DNA from: Brachybacterium epidermidis
GTDB lineage: Bacteria > Actinomycetota > Actinomycetes > Actinomycetales > Dermabacteraceae
Reading direction: 5' to 3'
NCBI RefSeq assembly: GCF_015209585.1
Contig: NZ_JADEYR010000002.1
Location: 186,001-250,000 of the forward strand
Length of the DNA: 64,000 nucleotides
Numbering within the stretch: position 1 is the first letter of the stretch; each line of letters starts with the position of its first letter. This document shows, one piece after another, positions 7,882 through 15,893 of the stretch. The notes beneath the pieces were generated by a model. That model did no database searches and was not told the origin of the DNA. It was given only the letters and a program-made list of their open reading frames with translations. A program made the position numbers and the translations under genes.

Positions 7882-8904
7882 TCAGCAGTTGTGACCGGCC
7901 GGCGGGGGTCCGAGGGAGCGGCCGGGAAGGAACGTGCCGGTGTGCAGTGAGTGCCGCACCGGAAGGTCCGCCCCCTCCAGCAGCTCCTCCATGCGGACCA
8001 CGGCATCGCGGACGACCTGCCGGACCGGCAGCTGCATCGTGGCCAGGCCGATCAGATCCAGTCCGTCACCCAGCCCGTCGAAGCCCACGGTGCTGACGTC
8101 CTCGGGAACACGCAGACCGCGCTGGGCGGCCGCCCGCAGCAGCTCCAGCGCCACGTAGTCCACCGGGCAGACGATGCAGCCGGCCCGCTCCTCCCGGGCG
8201 ACGTCGAGGGCGCGCCCCACGCCCTGCTCGACGGGCAGCAGGTCCACCGGGACCGCAGACACCCCCAGTTCAGTGCATCGGTCCACCAGGCTGCGCATGC
8301 GCAGGTCGAACACCCGGGAGTAGAGGACGGGGGCCTCCAGCACCACGACACGGCGATGGCCGGCGGCGGCGATCTGCTCCGCCATGTCGCGACCGTGCGC
8401 CTTCTCGTCGTAGCTGACCGATTCGATCCGCGGATGACTGTTCGGACGACCCACGATCATCATCGGGATCCCGGTGACCGTCTCGGCGAGATCCTCGGCA
8501 GCGGTGACGCCCGTGCCCACGAACACTCCCGCCACGCGCAGCCCCATGAGCCGATGCAGACCTTCGATCTCCGTGCCCCCGTAGTCGTGCCGGTGGGCGG
8601 TGACCGAGACCAGGGTGCGCTCGGCGGCCAGGACCGCACGGTGCATCTCCGCGTGCAGATGGCCGTAGGCCGGGTTGGTGGCGTCGCGGATCAGCAGTCC
8701 CAGCTGCCTGTTGCTGCGGGCGGCCAGCCCGCTGGCCACGAGGTTGTGCACGTAGCCCATCGCGCGGGCGGCCTCGTGGATGCGGATCTGGGCATCGGGG
8801 GAGACCTTCTCGCCGCCGTTCTGGAACACGCGGGAGACGGTGGAGCGCGAGACCCCTGCCGCTCGTGCGACGTCCTGCATCGTCGGTGGACGTGACCTTC
8901 CCAT
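7882..8904 (-). CDS. LacI-family transcriptional regulator
   Basis: The 340-residue protein begins with a canonical LacI helix-turn-helix (TMQDVARAAGVSRSTVSRVF, residues 8-27) and continues with the periplasmic-binding-protein-like sensor fold (LGLLIRDATNP, GVFVGTG, VDYVALELL, TVGFDGLGDG). The ATG at 8904 follows AGGAGGG at 5 bases spacing. The gene is divergent from an ABC importer operon whose leader carries two CpG-centred palindromes of the LacI type, so it most likely represses that operon and perhaps itself, with an imported solute as inducer. Confidence 0.93.
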   Translation of the reverse strand: MGRSRPPTMQDVARAAGVSRSTVSRVFQNGGEKVSPDAQIRIHEAARAMGYVHNLVASGLAARSNRQLGLLIRDATNPAYGHLHAEMHRAVLAAERTLVSVTAHRHDYGGTEIEGLHRLMGLRVAGVFVGTGVTAAEDLAETVTGIPMMIVGRPNSHPRIESVSYDEKAHGRDMAEQIAAAGHRRVVVLEAPVLYSRVFDLRMRSLVDRCTELGVSAVPVDLLPVEQGVGRALDVAREERAGCIVCPVDYVALELLRAAAQRGLRVPEDVSTVGFDGLGDGLDLIGLATMQLPVRQVVRDAVVRMEELLEGADLPVRHSLHTGTFLPGRSLGPPPAGHNC

Positions 8905-9318
8905 GCATTCCCTCCTGCCGGATCGCAGCGCTCGGCACCGGGGGCTGGATCGGTATCGCAGCAGGGTAGTCGAGTCCGTGAACGGGACCTCTGCCTAGGG
9001 ATGACGGTCCGGTGAAGTCGACCCGTGTGGTGTACGCGACCAGGGCGGGAAACGGTGAACTTCTGACGCACATCCGGTGACGAGGCAGTGGACGAGCGGG
9101 GACGGGAGGTGCAAATCCCGACGAATCGTCCGTGAACCAACGCTGGTGGGAGCGCTCCCACCTGCACTGCCATCGTGCGTTAACGCGGCATTAACCCAGG
9201 TCAAAGGGGTACTGGCGCGACCTTCGCGGCCCTCCCTAGGTTGTGGTCGTCCCCGCCGACCGGAGCCCGACGGGCACCGGGACCGCTTCACAGCGAGCAC
9301 AGAACTGGGAGCGCTCTC
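8905..9318. promoter_or_regulatory. Divergent control region between LacI gene and ABC importer
   Basis: This 414-base gap holds no gene I can support. It contains the two operator-like palindromes listed separately. A possible -10 for the importer (TAGGTT, 9237-9242) lies about 75 bases before its start, but no convincing -35 can be assigned. The two palindromes lie about 160 bases apart, far enough for a DNA loop between bound LacI-family tetramers or dimers. Confidence 0.5.
9145..9162. promoter_or_regulatory. LacI-type operator O1 (perfect 18-bp palindrome)
   Basis: GGTGGGAGCGCTCCCACC is a perfect palindrome with the central CG step that LacI/GalR/PurR-family proteins kink. It lies 174 bases upstream of the first permease start and 241 bases from the repressor start. 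Confidence 0.75.
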
Positions 9319-9319
9319 A
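9306..9319 (+). promoter_or_regulatory. LacI-type operator O2 overlapping the ribosome-binding site
   Basis: TGGGAGCGCTCTCA repeats the core of O1 with one mismatch. It contains the GGGAG that serves as Shine-Dalgarno sequence for the permease ATG at 9319 and ends on its first base. A repressor here would act as a roadblock downstream of the promoter, unless transcription starts much closer to the gene than I can see. Confidence 0.65.
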
Positions 9320-10407
9320 TGACCACCTCGACCCGCAGGTCACCGTCATCGCGCACCGCTGCCCCGTCGGGCGCGAGGCCCACCGACGCCGCCAACGGGC
9401 TCTCCACTGCCGCCGTTCACGGGGCGAACTCCACGGAGGCACCCGGGAGCACCGGCCATCCCCCGCACCGTGGGAACGACGCCATCCGGGCACGCACTGA
9501 GCAGCGCAGGCGATCCCCTCAGCGCCGCCGCCGCACCCGCCGCGACGCGGCCCTGTTCCTGGCACTGGTCGCCCCCAACCTGGTGGCCATCCTGGTGTTC
9601 TCGTACTACCCCTCGCTGTACAACATCGGCCTCAGCTTCACCGAATGGGACTTCGTGGAGCCCACCCCCGAATGGGTGGGGCTGGAGAACTACCAGGACC
9701 TGTTCACCGACCCCGCCTTCGGCCAGGTCCTGCTGAACACCCTCATCTTCACCGGCGTCAGCGTGGTCGGCTCGATCATCGGCGGAATCCTCCTGGGCAG
9801 CCTGCTGGCCACGAAACTGCCGCTGACCGGATTCGCCCAGACCATGGCCTTCGCCCCGCACATGCTGCCCGGCGCAGCCGTCGGCACCCTGTGGCTGTTC
9901 ATCTTCGATCCCAACTATGGGCTCTCGCGCTGGCTGTTCTCCCTGGTCGGTGCTTCCTCACCGGCCTGGACCACCACCTCGGACTGGTCGCTGTGGGCGA
10001 TCACCATCGCCTACACCTGGCAGCGGCTCGGGTTCGTCACCGTGATCTGCTACACCGCGATCCTGGACCTGCCCCGCGATATCTACGAGGCCGCAGCCCT
10101 CGACGGTGCCCACGGCTGGACGCTGCTGCGGCACATGACACTGCCGCTGCTCAGCCCCATCACGTTCTTCCTGTCCATCACCGGCGTCATCTCCGCCGCC
10201 CAGGCCTTCGACATCATCTCGATCATGACCGGGGGCGGGCCCGGGAACTCCTCGTCGACCCTGAGCTGGATGGTCTACGAGGAGGCGTTCCAGAAGTTCG
10301 ACATCGGCTCCGCCTCTGCCGCCGCCACGATCCTGCTGGTCATTCTGCTGATCCTCACGTTCGTCCAGGTCCGTGTGGGAGAGAAGAAGGTGAACTACGA
10401 CTCATGA
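9319..10407 (+). CDS. ABC importer permease 1 (UgpA/MalF type)
   Basis: The 362-residue protein has about 75 residues of disordered, Thr/Ser/Arg-rich cytoplasmic N-terminus and then six transmembrane helices. The coupling-helix EAA motif is EAAALDGAHGWTLLRHMTLP. It pairs with the next gene as the membrane part of a carbohydrate- or glycerol-phosphate-type importer. The start ATG has GGGAG at 7 bases. No ATPase gene is in the operon, so a shared multi-sugar ATPase (MsiK-like), common in actinobacteria, must energise it. The stop overlaps the next start (ATGA). Confidence 0.92.
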   Translation: MTTSTRRSPSSRTAAPSGARPTDAANGLSTAAVHGANSTEAPGSTGHPPHRGNDAIRARTEQRRRSPQRRRRTRRDAALFLALVAPNLVAILVFSYYPSLYNIGLSFTEWDFVEPTPEWVGLENYQDLFTDPAFGQVLLNTLIFTGVSVVGSIIGGILLGSLLATKLPLTGFAQTMAFAPHMLPGAAVGTLWLFIFDPNYGLSRWLFSLVGASSPAWTTTSDWSLWAITIAYTWQRLGFVTVICYTAILDLPRDIYEAAALDGAHGWTLLRHMTLPLLSPITFFLSITGVISAAQAFDIISIMTGGGPGNSSSTLSWMVYEEAFQKFDIGSASAAATILLVILLILTFVQVRVGEKKVNYDS

Positions 10408-11306
10408 GCACCCACGCCACCACCAACTCGTCCGAGATCCGCGACACCGCTGACGCCCCGCTCCGCCGCCGCGCCCGCGGCCCGCGTCGACCGGCGTGGC
10501 GGACCGCCCTCTTCATGGTCGGGATCATCGGCATCATCGCCATGTTCTTCGTTCCGCTGTACTGGCTGTTCTCGTCGGCCTTCAAACCCCAGGACGCCAT
10601 CTACACCTGGCCGCTGCAGTGGATCCCCACCGAACCGACCCTGGCGAACTTCGCCGAAGCCTGGTCCACCGCGCCGTTCGACCGCTTCTACCTGAACTCC
10701 ATCATCACCACGGTCGTGGGCACCGGGCTGGAGATCCTGCTGGCGATCCTGTGCGCCTACGCCTTCGCCTTCGTCGAGTTCCGCTTCAAGAGGATCGTGT
10801 TCGTGCTGATCATCGCGTCGATGATGCTGCCCGGCCACGTCACGCTGATCGTCAACTACATCACCGTGGCGAACCTCGGGTGGCTGAACACCTACCAGGG
10901 TCTGATCCTGCCCGGCATCGCCAGCGCCTTCGCCATGTTCCTCCTGCTGCAGCACATGCGCACCATCGACGTGGACATCATGAAAGCAGCGGAGATCGAT
11001 GGCGCCGGGCACCTGCGCCGCATGATGACCATCGCCGTGCCGCTGTCCTCGCCGATGATCCTCACCGCCGGCCTCATCGTCATGGCCGGCAAATGGAACG
11101 AGTACGTGTGGCCGCTGATCGTCACCAGCACCACGGACATGCGCACGCTGCCCATCGGCCTGCTCTTCCTGTGCAGCCAGGAGGGCTACTCGAACTGGGG
11201 CGCCATCATGGCCGGCACCGTCTTCGTGTCGCTGCCGATGCTCGTGCTCTTCTTCCTCGGCCAGAAACGGATCATCGGCGGTCTCGCCGCCGGTGCCCTG
11301 AAGTGA
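10404..11306 (+). CDS. ABC importer permease 2 (UgpE/MalG type)
   Basis: The 300-residue protein has six predicted helices and the MalG-type EAA loop KAAEIDGAGHLRRMMTIAVP. The N-terminal cytoplasmic 30 residues are basic (RRRARGPRR). Its ATG overlaps the stop of permease 1 by ATGA, so the two are translated in a coupled way at a 1:1 ratio. The substrate is inferred only from the neighbouring diesterases. Confidence 0.92.
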   Translation: MSTHATTNSSEIRDTADAPLRRRARGPRRPAWRTALFMVGIIGIIAMFFVPLYWLFSSAFKPQDAIYTWPLQWIPTEPTLANFAEAWSTAPFDRFYLNSIITTVVGTGLEILLAILCAYAFAFVEFRFKRIVFVLIIASMMLPGHVTLIVNYITVANLGWLNTYQGLILPGIASAFAMFLLLQHMRTIDVDIMKAAEIDGAGHLRRMMTIAVPLSSPMILTAGLIVMAGKWNEYVWPLIVTSTTDMRTLPIGLLFLCSQEGYSNWGAIMAGTVFVSLPMLVLFFLGQKRIIGGLAAGALK

Positions 11307-11438
11307 CCCGGCCCTGTCACTGGACATCGCCGCCTCACGGCGCATCCGCCCCAGCGTCGGCCCTGCGCCGCCGCCCCTGTCCCACCTCGACCTCCATCCC
11401 ACGACCCGACCCGATCAGACCTTCCCAAGGAGATGTCC

Positions 11439-12839
11439 ATGACCAGCCCCCGTTCCTTCTCCCCGTCGCGTCGCAGCATCCTGACCGCTCTCGGGCTCGG
11501 CGCAGCCGGCGCCTCGCTCGCCGCCTGCGGCTCGCCCAATGGCGGCAGCTCGGAGGGCGCTGACCAGCCCGTCCGCGACGGCTTCGGCCAAGCCGACATC
11601 ACCGTGCCCGACGAGTACAAGGACCGCACCCCGATCCTTTTCTGGGCGCCCTTCACCGGCAACAACCTCGAAGTCCTCAACGGCCTGTTCACCGCGTTCA
11701 ACGAGTCGCAGAACGACATCGTCGCGGTCGCCGAATCCGTGGGCGGCTACGCCGACCTGAACCAGAAGTTCACCGCCGCGCTGCAGGCCCGCACCGTGCC
11801 CGACATCGTCTGCTTCCCCGAGATGCAGTGGCTGCAGTTCTACTTCTCCGACGCGCTCGCCCCGCTGGATGATTATTTCGATGACGAGTGGAAGCTCGAC
11901 AACTACATCGACAGCTACACGCCCGAGTGCAAGGCCGCGGGCCAGACCTATCTCGTGCCCTTCGCCCGCTCCACGCCGCTGTTCTACTTCAACCGCACCC
12001 GCTACCAGGAAGCCGGACTGCCGGAAGAGGGCCCCGAGACCTGGGAGGATCTCGCCGAGTTCGGCAAGGAGCTCTCCTCGATCAAGGTCGAGGGTCGGCC
12101 GCTGAGTGCGCTCGCTTTCTCCACCGACGACGCCTGGTTCTCGCAGGCCGATATCTGGGGCTTCGGCGGCCGCAACAGTGACGACGACTTCCAGGTCACC
12201 ATTGACGAAGCGCCGGGGATCGAGTGGCTGGAGTTCCAGCGCAAGCTGATCCACGAGGACAAGGTCGCCTACATGGCGAAGGCCGCCGGCACCGACTTCG
12301 AGTCCGGTGTCGCCGCCGGCAAGCGCGGCTCGACCGCAGGCCTGACCGGCACCACGAAGGCCGTTGGCGACAAGTTCGAGGTCGGCACCGCCTACATGCT
12401 TGCCAAGGAGGGCCAGGAGAAGGCTGTGCCGACCGGCGGCTCCGGGCTGTCGATCGTCCGCGCTGATTCGAAGGACCGCCAGGACGCCTGCGCTGAGCTG
12501 TTCCGCTTCCTGGGCACGCCCGAGAACTCCGCGACGTGGCACATCGGCACCGGCTACGTGCCGATCGTCAAGGCCGCCCGCGACACCCAGGAGGTCAAGG
12601 ACCTCGTGGCGAAGGACCCCAACTACGAGGTGGCCCTCAACCAGCTGGAGAACGCCCGTACCGCCGATTACACCAACTGGTTCCAGTCGGCGGTCACGGA
12701 GATCTCCACGGCCGTCGCACAGGTGCACGGTGACGGCACCGACCCCAAGACGGCGCTGGGCTCCATCAAGGATTCCCTGCAGGAGATCCTCGACGACAAC
12801 CGCGAGGACATCGAGAAGATCGACTTCGAGAGGATCTGA
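11439..12839 (+). CDS. ABC importer solute-binding lipoprotein (UgpB type)
   Basis: The 466-residue family 1 extracellular solute-binding protein begins with a twin-arginine-like SRRSILTALG segment and a lipobox LAAC, so the mature protein is lipid-anchored outside the membrane. Motifs such as YADLNQKFTAALQARTVPDI and LVPFARSTPLFYFNRTRYQEAG match the UgpB/MalE group of sugar and glycerol-3-phosphate binders. I take the ATG at 11439, 6 bases after AAGGAG; the ATG at 11433 touches that sequence and is unlikely. The gene follows permease 2 after 132 bases and precedes the first diesterase by 2 bases. Confidence 0.92.
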   Translation: MTSPRSFSPSRRSILTALGLGAAGASLAACGSPNGGSSEGADQPVRDGFGQADITVPDEYKDRTPILFWAPFTGNNLEVLNGLFTAFNESQNDIVAVAESVGGYADLNQKFTAALQARTVPDIVCFPEMQWLQFYFSDALAPLDDYFDDEWKLDNYIDSYTPECKAAGQTYLVPFARSTPLFYFNRTRYQEAGLPEEGPETWEDLAEFGKELSSIKVEGRPLSALAFSTDDAWFSQADIWGFGGRNSDDDFQVTIDEAPGIEWLEFQRKLIHEDKVAYMAKAAGTDFESGVAAGKRGSTAGLTGTTKAVGDKFEVGTAYMLAKEGQEKAVPTGGSGLSIVRADSKDRQDACAELFRFLGTPENSATWHIGTGYVPIVKAARDTQEVKDLVAKDPNYEVALNQLENARTADYTNWFQSAVTEISTAVAQVHGDGTDPKTALGSIKDSLQEILDDNREDIEKIDFERI

Positions 12840-12841
12840 GC

Positions 12842-13720
12842 ATGAACACGGTCGCCCCGAGCGCATCGGACGTGCCGAGCTCTGGCACCTCAGGCGCCCC
12901 CGGCACGGCCGGTGCACGGTCCGACCGTCACATCCCGCAGCTGGTGGGCCATCGCGGCGCTGCGGCGCTTGTCCCCGAGAACACCCTGCTCTCCTTCCGC
13001 CGCGGGATCGCCGACGGGGCCGTGCTGCTCGAGTGCGACGTGCACCTCAGCGCCGACGGCCGCGACGTGATCATCCACGACGCCACCATCGACCGCACCG
13101 CCCAGCCCGATTCCCCGCTGCGCACCGGATCGGTCGCGGAGCTCACCCGCGAGCAGCTGGACCGGGTGCGGGTGGGCATGGACCAGCGCATCCCCACGCT
13201 CACCGAGGTGCTCGATGTCGCTGTGGGAGAGGGCGGCACCCGGATCCCGCTACTGGTCGAGGTGAAGGCCCCTGCCGCCACCGCGCTGGTGATGCAGATC
13301 CTCACCGCCTACTTCCGGGACCAGGACTTCGCGGAGAGGGCGTCGGCCCCCGCGATGGTGATCTCCTTCCACCCGGAGGTGCTGCAGGAAGCGCGGGCAG
13401 TTGCCCCGCACATCCCCCGCCTGCTGACCACCACGGAGACCTCCGAGCAGTTCTTCACCACGGCCGTGGAGCTCGACGTCGCCCAGATCGGTGTGCGCAT
13501 CGCCGACGCCCGTCAGGCGGATGTGGAGCGCGCGCGGCAGCTCGGCATCGAGCTGAACCTGTGGACCGCTCGGTCCGAGGAGGAGCTGCACCGGGCACTC
13601 GAGCTGGGCTGCGACACCATCACCGTCGACGATCCGCGGTGGGCCCGCGAGATCATCGCCGGGGCCGGATCACCGGATGCCGGCCTCCCGGGCCGGAAAT
13701 CCGAGAGGATCGGGGCATGA
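12842..13720 (+). CDS. Glycerophosphodiester phosphodiesterase 1
   Basis: This 292-residue enzyme hydrolyses glycerophosphodiesters to glycerol-3-phosphate and an alcohol. The metal and catalytic residues of the GDPD barrel are in place: His37-Arg38 (VGHRGA), Glu47 (PENT), Glu64 and Asp66 (ECDVH), His79 (IIHD). No signal peptide is seen, so it acts in the cytoplasm on imported substrate. The first 30 residues are Ser/Pro/Gly-rich and absent from its twin. It starts 2 bases after the binding-protein gene and overlaps the next gene by ATGA. Confidence 0.93.
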   Translation: MNTVAPSASDVPSSGTSGAPGTAGARSDRHIPQLVGHRGAAALVPENTLLSFRRGIADGAVLLECDVHLSADGRDVIIHDATIDRTAQPDSPLRTGSVAELTREQLDRVRVGMDQRIPTLTEVLDVAVGEGGTRIPLLVEVKAPAATALVMQILTAYFRDQDFAERASAPAMVISFHPEVLQEARAVAPHIPRLLTTTETSEQFFTTAVELDVAQIGVRIADARQADVERARQLGIELNLWTARSEEELHRALELGCDTITVDDPRWAREIIAGAGSPDAGLPGRKSERIGA

Positions 13721-14445
13721 CACGCACCCAGCCCCTCGTCGTCGGCCACCGCGGCGCTGCCCACCTGGCCCCGGAGAACACCCTGTCCTCGTTCCGTCGG
13801 GCCCTGGCCGACGGTGCTGACCTGCTTGAATGCGATGTTCACCTGAGCAGTGACGGGCAGGTGATCGTCATGCACGACGAGACCATCGACCGCACCGCCA
13901 ACGAGGACTCCCCGCTGCGCACCGGCGCCATCGCCGACCTCACCGGCGAGCAGCTGGGCCGGGTGCGGCTCCAGCACGACGAGCACGTGCCCACCCTCGC
14001 GCAGCTGCTGGACCTCACCACTGTGCCGCTGTTCATCGAGGTGAAGGTGCCGGAGGCGGCTCGCGCGGTGGGTGAGCTGCTGGCCGAGCTCGAGGAGGGC
14101 TCCCCGCAGGCCGCCTCCACCGTGATCTCCTTCCACGCTGAAGCGCTCGCCGAGATCCGCCGCACCAGCCCGGAGACCACGGTGTCCTACCTCGTCAAGG
14201 CGGTCGACGAACAGGCGCTGTCCACCGCCGAAGAGCTGGGTGCCGCCGCCATCGGCCCCGCGATCGACGGGCTGTCGCTCGCCGCAGCCCGGGCCGCCCG
14301 GGAGGCCGGGCTGGCCGTGCACCCGTGGACGGTGAACACCGAGGAGCAGCTCGCGGTGGCACTGGCCTGTGAGGTCGACTCCATCACCACCGACGACCCC
14401 GGCTGGGTCAAGGAGCGGCTGGCAGGGCGACCGACGGGCCTGTGA
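13717..14445 (+). CDS. Glycerophosphodiester phosphodiesterase 2 (tandem paralog)
   Basis: The 242-residue protein is a close paralog of the preceding gene with the same catalytic set: His11-Arg12, Glu20, Glu38, Asp40, His53. Shared stretches such as DSPLRTG, EVKVPEA/EVKAPAA and the HP/LWT-EEEL C-terminal part show a tandem duplication. Two diesterases in one import operon may divide head-group classes or convert successive intermediates. It ends the importer operon; the amidohydrolase starts 124 bases later. Confidence 0.93.
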   Translation: MTRTQPLVVGHRGAAHLAPENTLSSFRRALADGADLLECDVHLSSDGQVIVMHDETIDRTANEDSPLRTGAIADLTGEQLGRVRLQHDEHVPTLAQLLDLTTVPLFIEVKVPEAARAVGELLAELEEGSPQAASTVISFHAEALAEIRRTSPETTVSYLVKAVDEQALSTAEELGAAAIGPAIDGLSLAAARAAREAGLAVHPWTVNTEEQLAVALACEVDSITTDDPGWVKERLAGRPTGL

Positions 14446-14569
14446 CCGGCCCGATGGCCCGTCCGCCACGCGGACGTCGACGCTCTGCGCTCGAGGTGTC
14501 CGTACCGTGGTGTGATCCACGCCGCTTCACGCCTCACCCACCCCTGCTCGCAGCACGAAGGAGTCTGCA

Positions 14570-15847
14570 ATGAACGCCGCCGTCCGGTTCACCGATGCGC
14601 ACTACCTGGATCCGCACACCGGCGAATGGAGGACGGCGGATCTCGAAGTGCGGGATGGCCGCTTCCACCGCATCAGCGCGCGCTCCGAGCGCGGTGCCGA
14701 GTCCGCGCACGACGACGGCTCCGACGGCGCAGCCGGCGATGACCAGCGGCCCACCACGATCGACCTCCAGGGCCGCTATGTGCTCCCCGGCCTCATCGAC
14801 TGCCACGTGCACGTGTACGCGATGACCGCGAACCTCGGGCAGCTGGAACTGATCGCTCCCTCGTATGCCGCCATGCATGCGGCCCGGCTGATGGGGGACA
14901 TGCTCGATCGTGGCTTCACCACGGTGCGGGACGTCGCGGGTGGCGATCACGGCCTGGCGGCAGCCCAGGAGGAGGGGATGCTGCGTGGCCCCCGCCTCTT
15001 CTTCGGCGGGAAGTCGCTCAGCCAGACCGGAGGCCACGGCGACACCCGCAGCCCGGGCCAGACCGTCTCCACCTCCGTGCCCTGCTGCGCGGGCATCAGC
15101 GTCATCGCCGACGGGCCAGACGCGGTCAGGGCCGCGGCACGCGACCAGCTGCGCACCGGCGCGCACCACATCAAGATCATGGCCGGCGGCGGGGTCGCCT
15201 CTCCGACCGACCGGGTCGACTCCCTGCAGTACTCGTTGGCAGAGATGCGGGCTGCTGTCGAGGAGGCAGCCGATGCCAACCGGTACGTCGCAGCTCACGC
15301 CTACACCCCCGGTGCCATCCGGCGCGCGCTGCAGGCCGGGGTGCGCTCCATCGAGCACGCCAACCTGATGGACGATGCCACCGCCGAGGCCGTCGTGGAG
15401 GCGGATGCGTTCGTGACCATGAACCTGGTGACCTACTGGGCGCTCAAGGAGTTCGGCGCCGAGATGGGGCTGCCCGAGGCCAGCCAGGCCAAGGTCGACG
15501 ACGTGCTCCAGGCAGGGGAGAACGCTCTGCAGATCGCCGATCGGCACGGGCTGAACCTCTGCTTCGGCACCGATCTGCTGGGCGGGATGCAGATCCACCA
15601 GTCCCGCGAGTTCGACATCCGGGCTCGCTTCCAGGAGCCTCTCGACATCATCCGTGGCGCCACCACCACCGCCGCCCGGCTCCTGGAGCGCGAGGGCGAG
15701 CTGGGGGAGATCCGCGACGGTGCCCTGGCGGATCTGCTGGTGCTCGACCGCGACCCCCTGCAGGACATCACCGTGCTCTCCGAGCCCGATCCCGTGCTCG
15801 TCGTCCAGGGCGGACGAGTCGTCGGTGGCCGCGAGCACTCAGCCTGA
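14570..15847 (+). CDS. Metal-dependent amidohydrolase
   Basis: This 425-residue enzyme belongs to the imidazolonepropionase/prolidase-like amidohydrolases. The metal-binding elements are HVHVY (after GLIDC), the carboxylated-lysine region HHIKIMAGGG, AAHAYTPGAIRRAL, IEHANLMD and FGTDLLGG; the C-terminal beta-sandwich returns with GALADLLVLDRDPL. It probably hydrolyses a cyclic amide, ureido compound or peptide-like substrate in the cytoplasm. AAGGAG lies 9 bases before the ATG. With the symporter 46 bases downstream it forms a likely uptake-plus-hydrolysis pair; whether it belongs to the LacI regulon is unclear. Confidence 0.88.
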   Translation: MNAAVRFTDAHYLDPHTGEWRTADLEVRDGRFHRISARSERGAESAHDDGSDGAAGDDQRPTTIDLQGRYVLPGLIDCHVHVYAMTANLGQLELIAPSYAAMHAARLMGDMLDRGFTTVRDVAGGDHGLAAAQEEGMLRGPRLFFGGKSLSQTGGHGDTRSPGQTVSTSVPCCAGISVIADGPDAVRAAARDQLRTGAHHIKIMAGGGVASPTDRVDSLQYSLAEMRAAVEEAADANRYVAAHAYTPGAIRRALQAGVRSIEHANLMDDATAEAVVEADAFVTMNLVTYWALKEFGAEMGLPEASQAKVDDVLQAGENALQIADRHGLNLCFGTDLLGGMQIHQSREFDIRARFQEPLDIIRGATTTAARLLEREGELGEIRDGALADLLVLDRDPLQDITVLSEPDPVLVVQGGRVVGGREHSA

Positions 15848-15893
15848 GCGCACCTGAGCGCACCCTTCCCCTCCCACACGAAAGGCACCCCTC

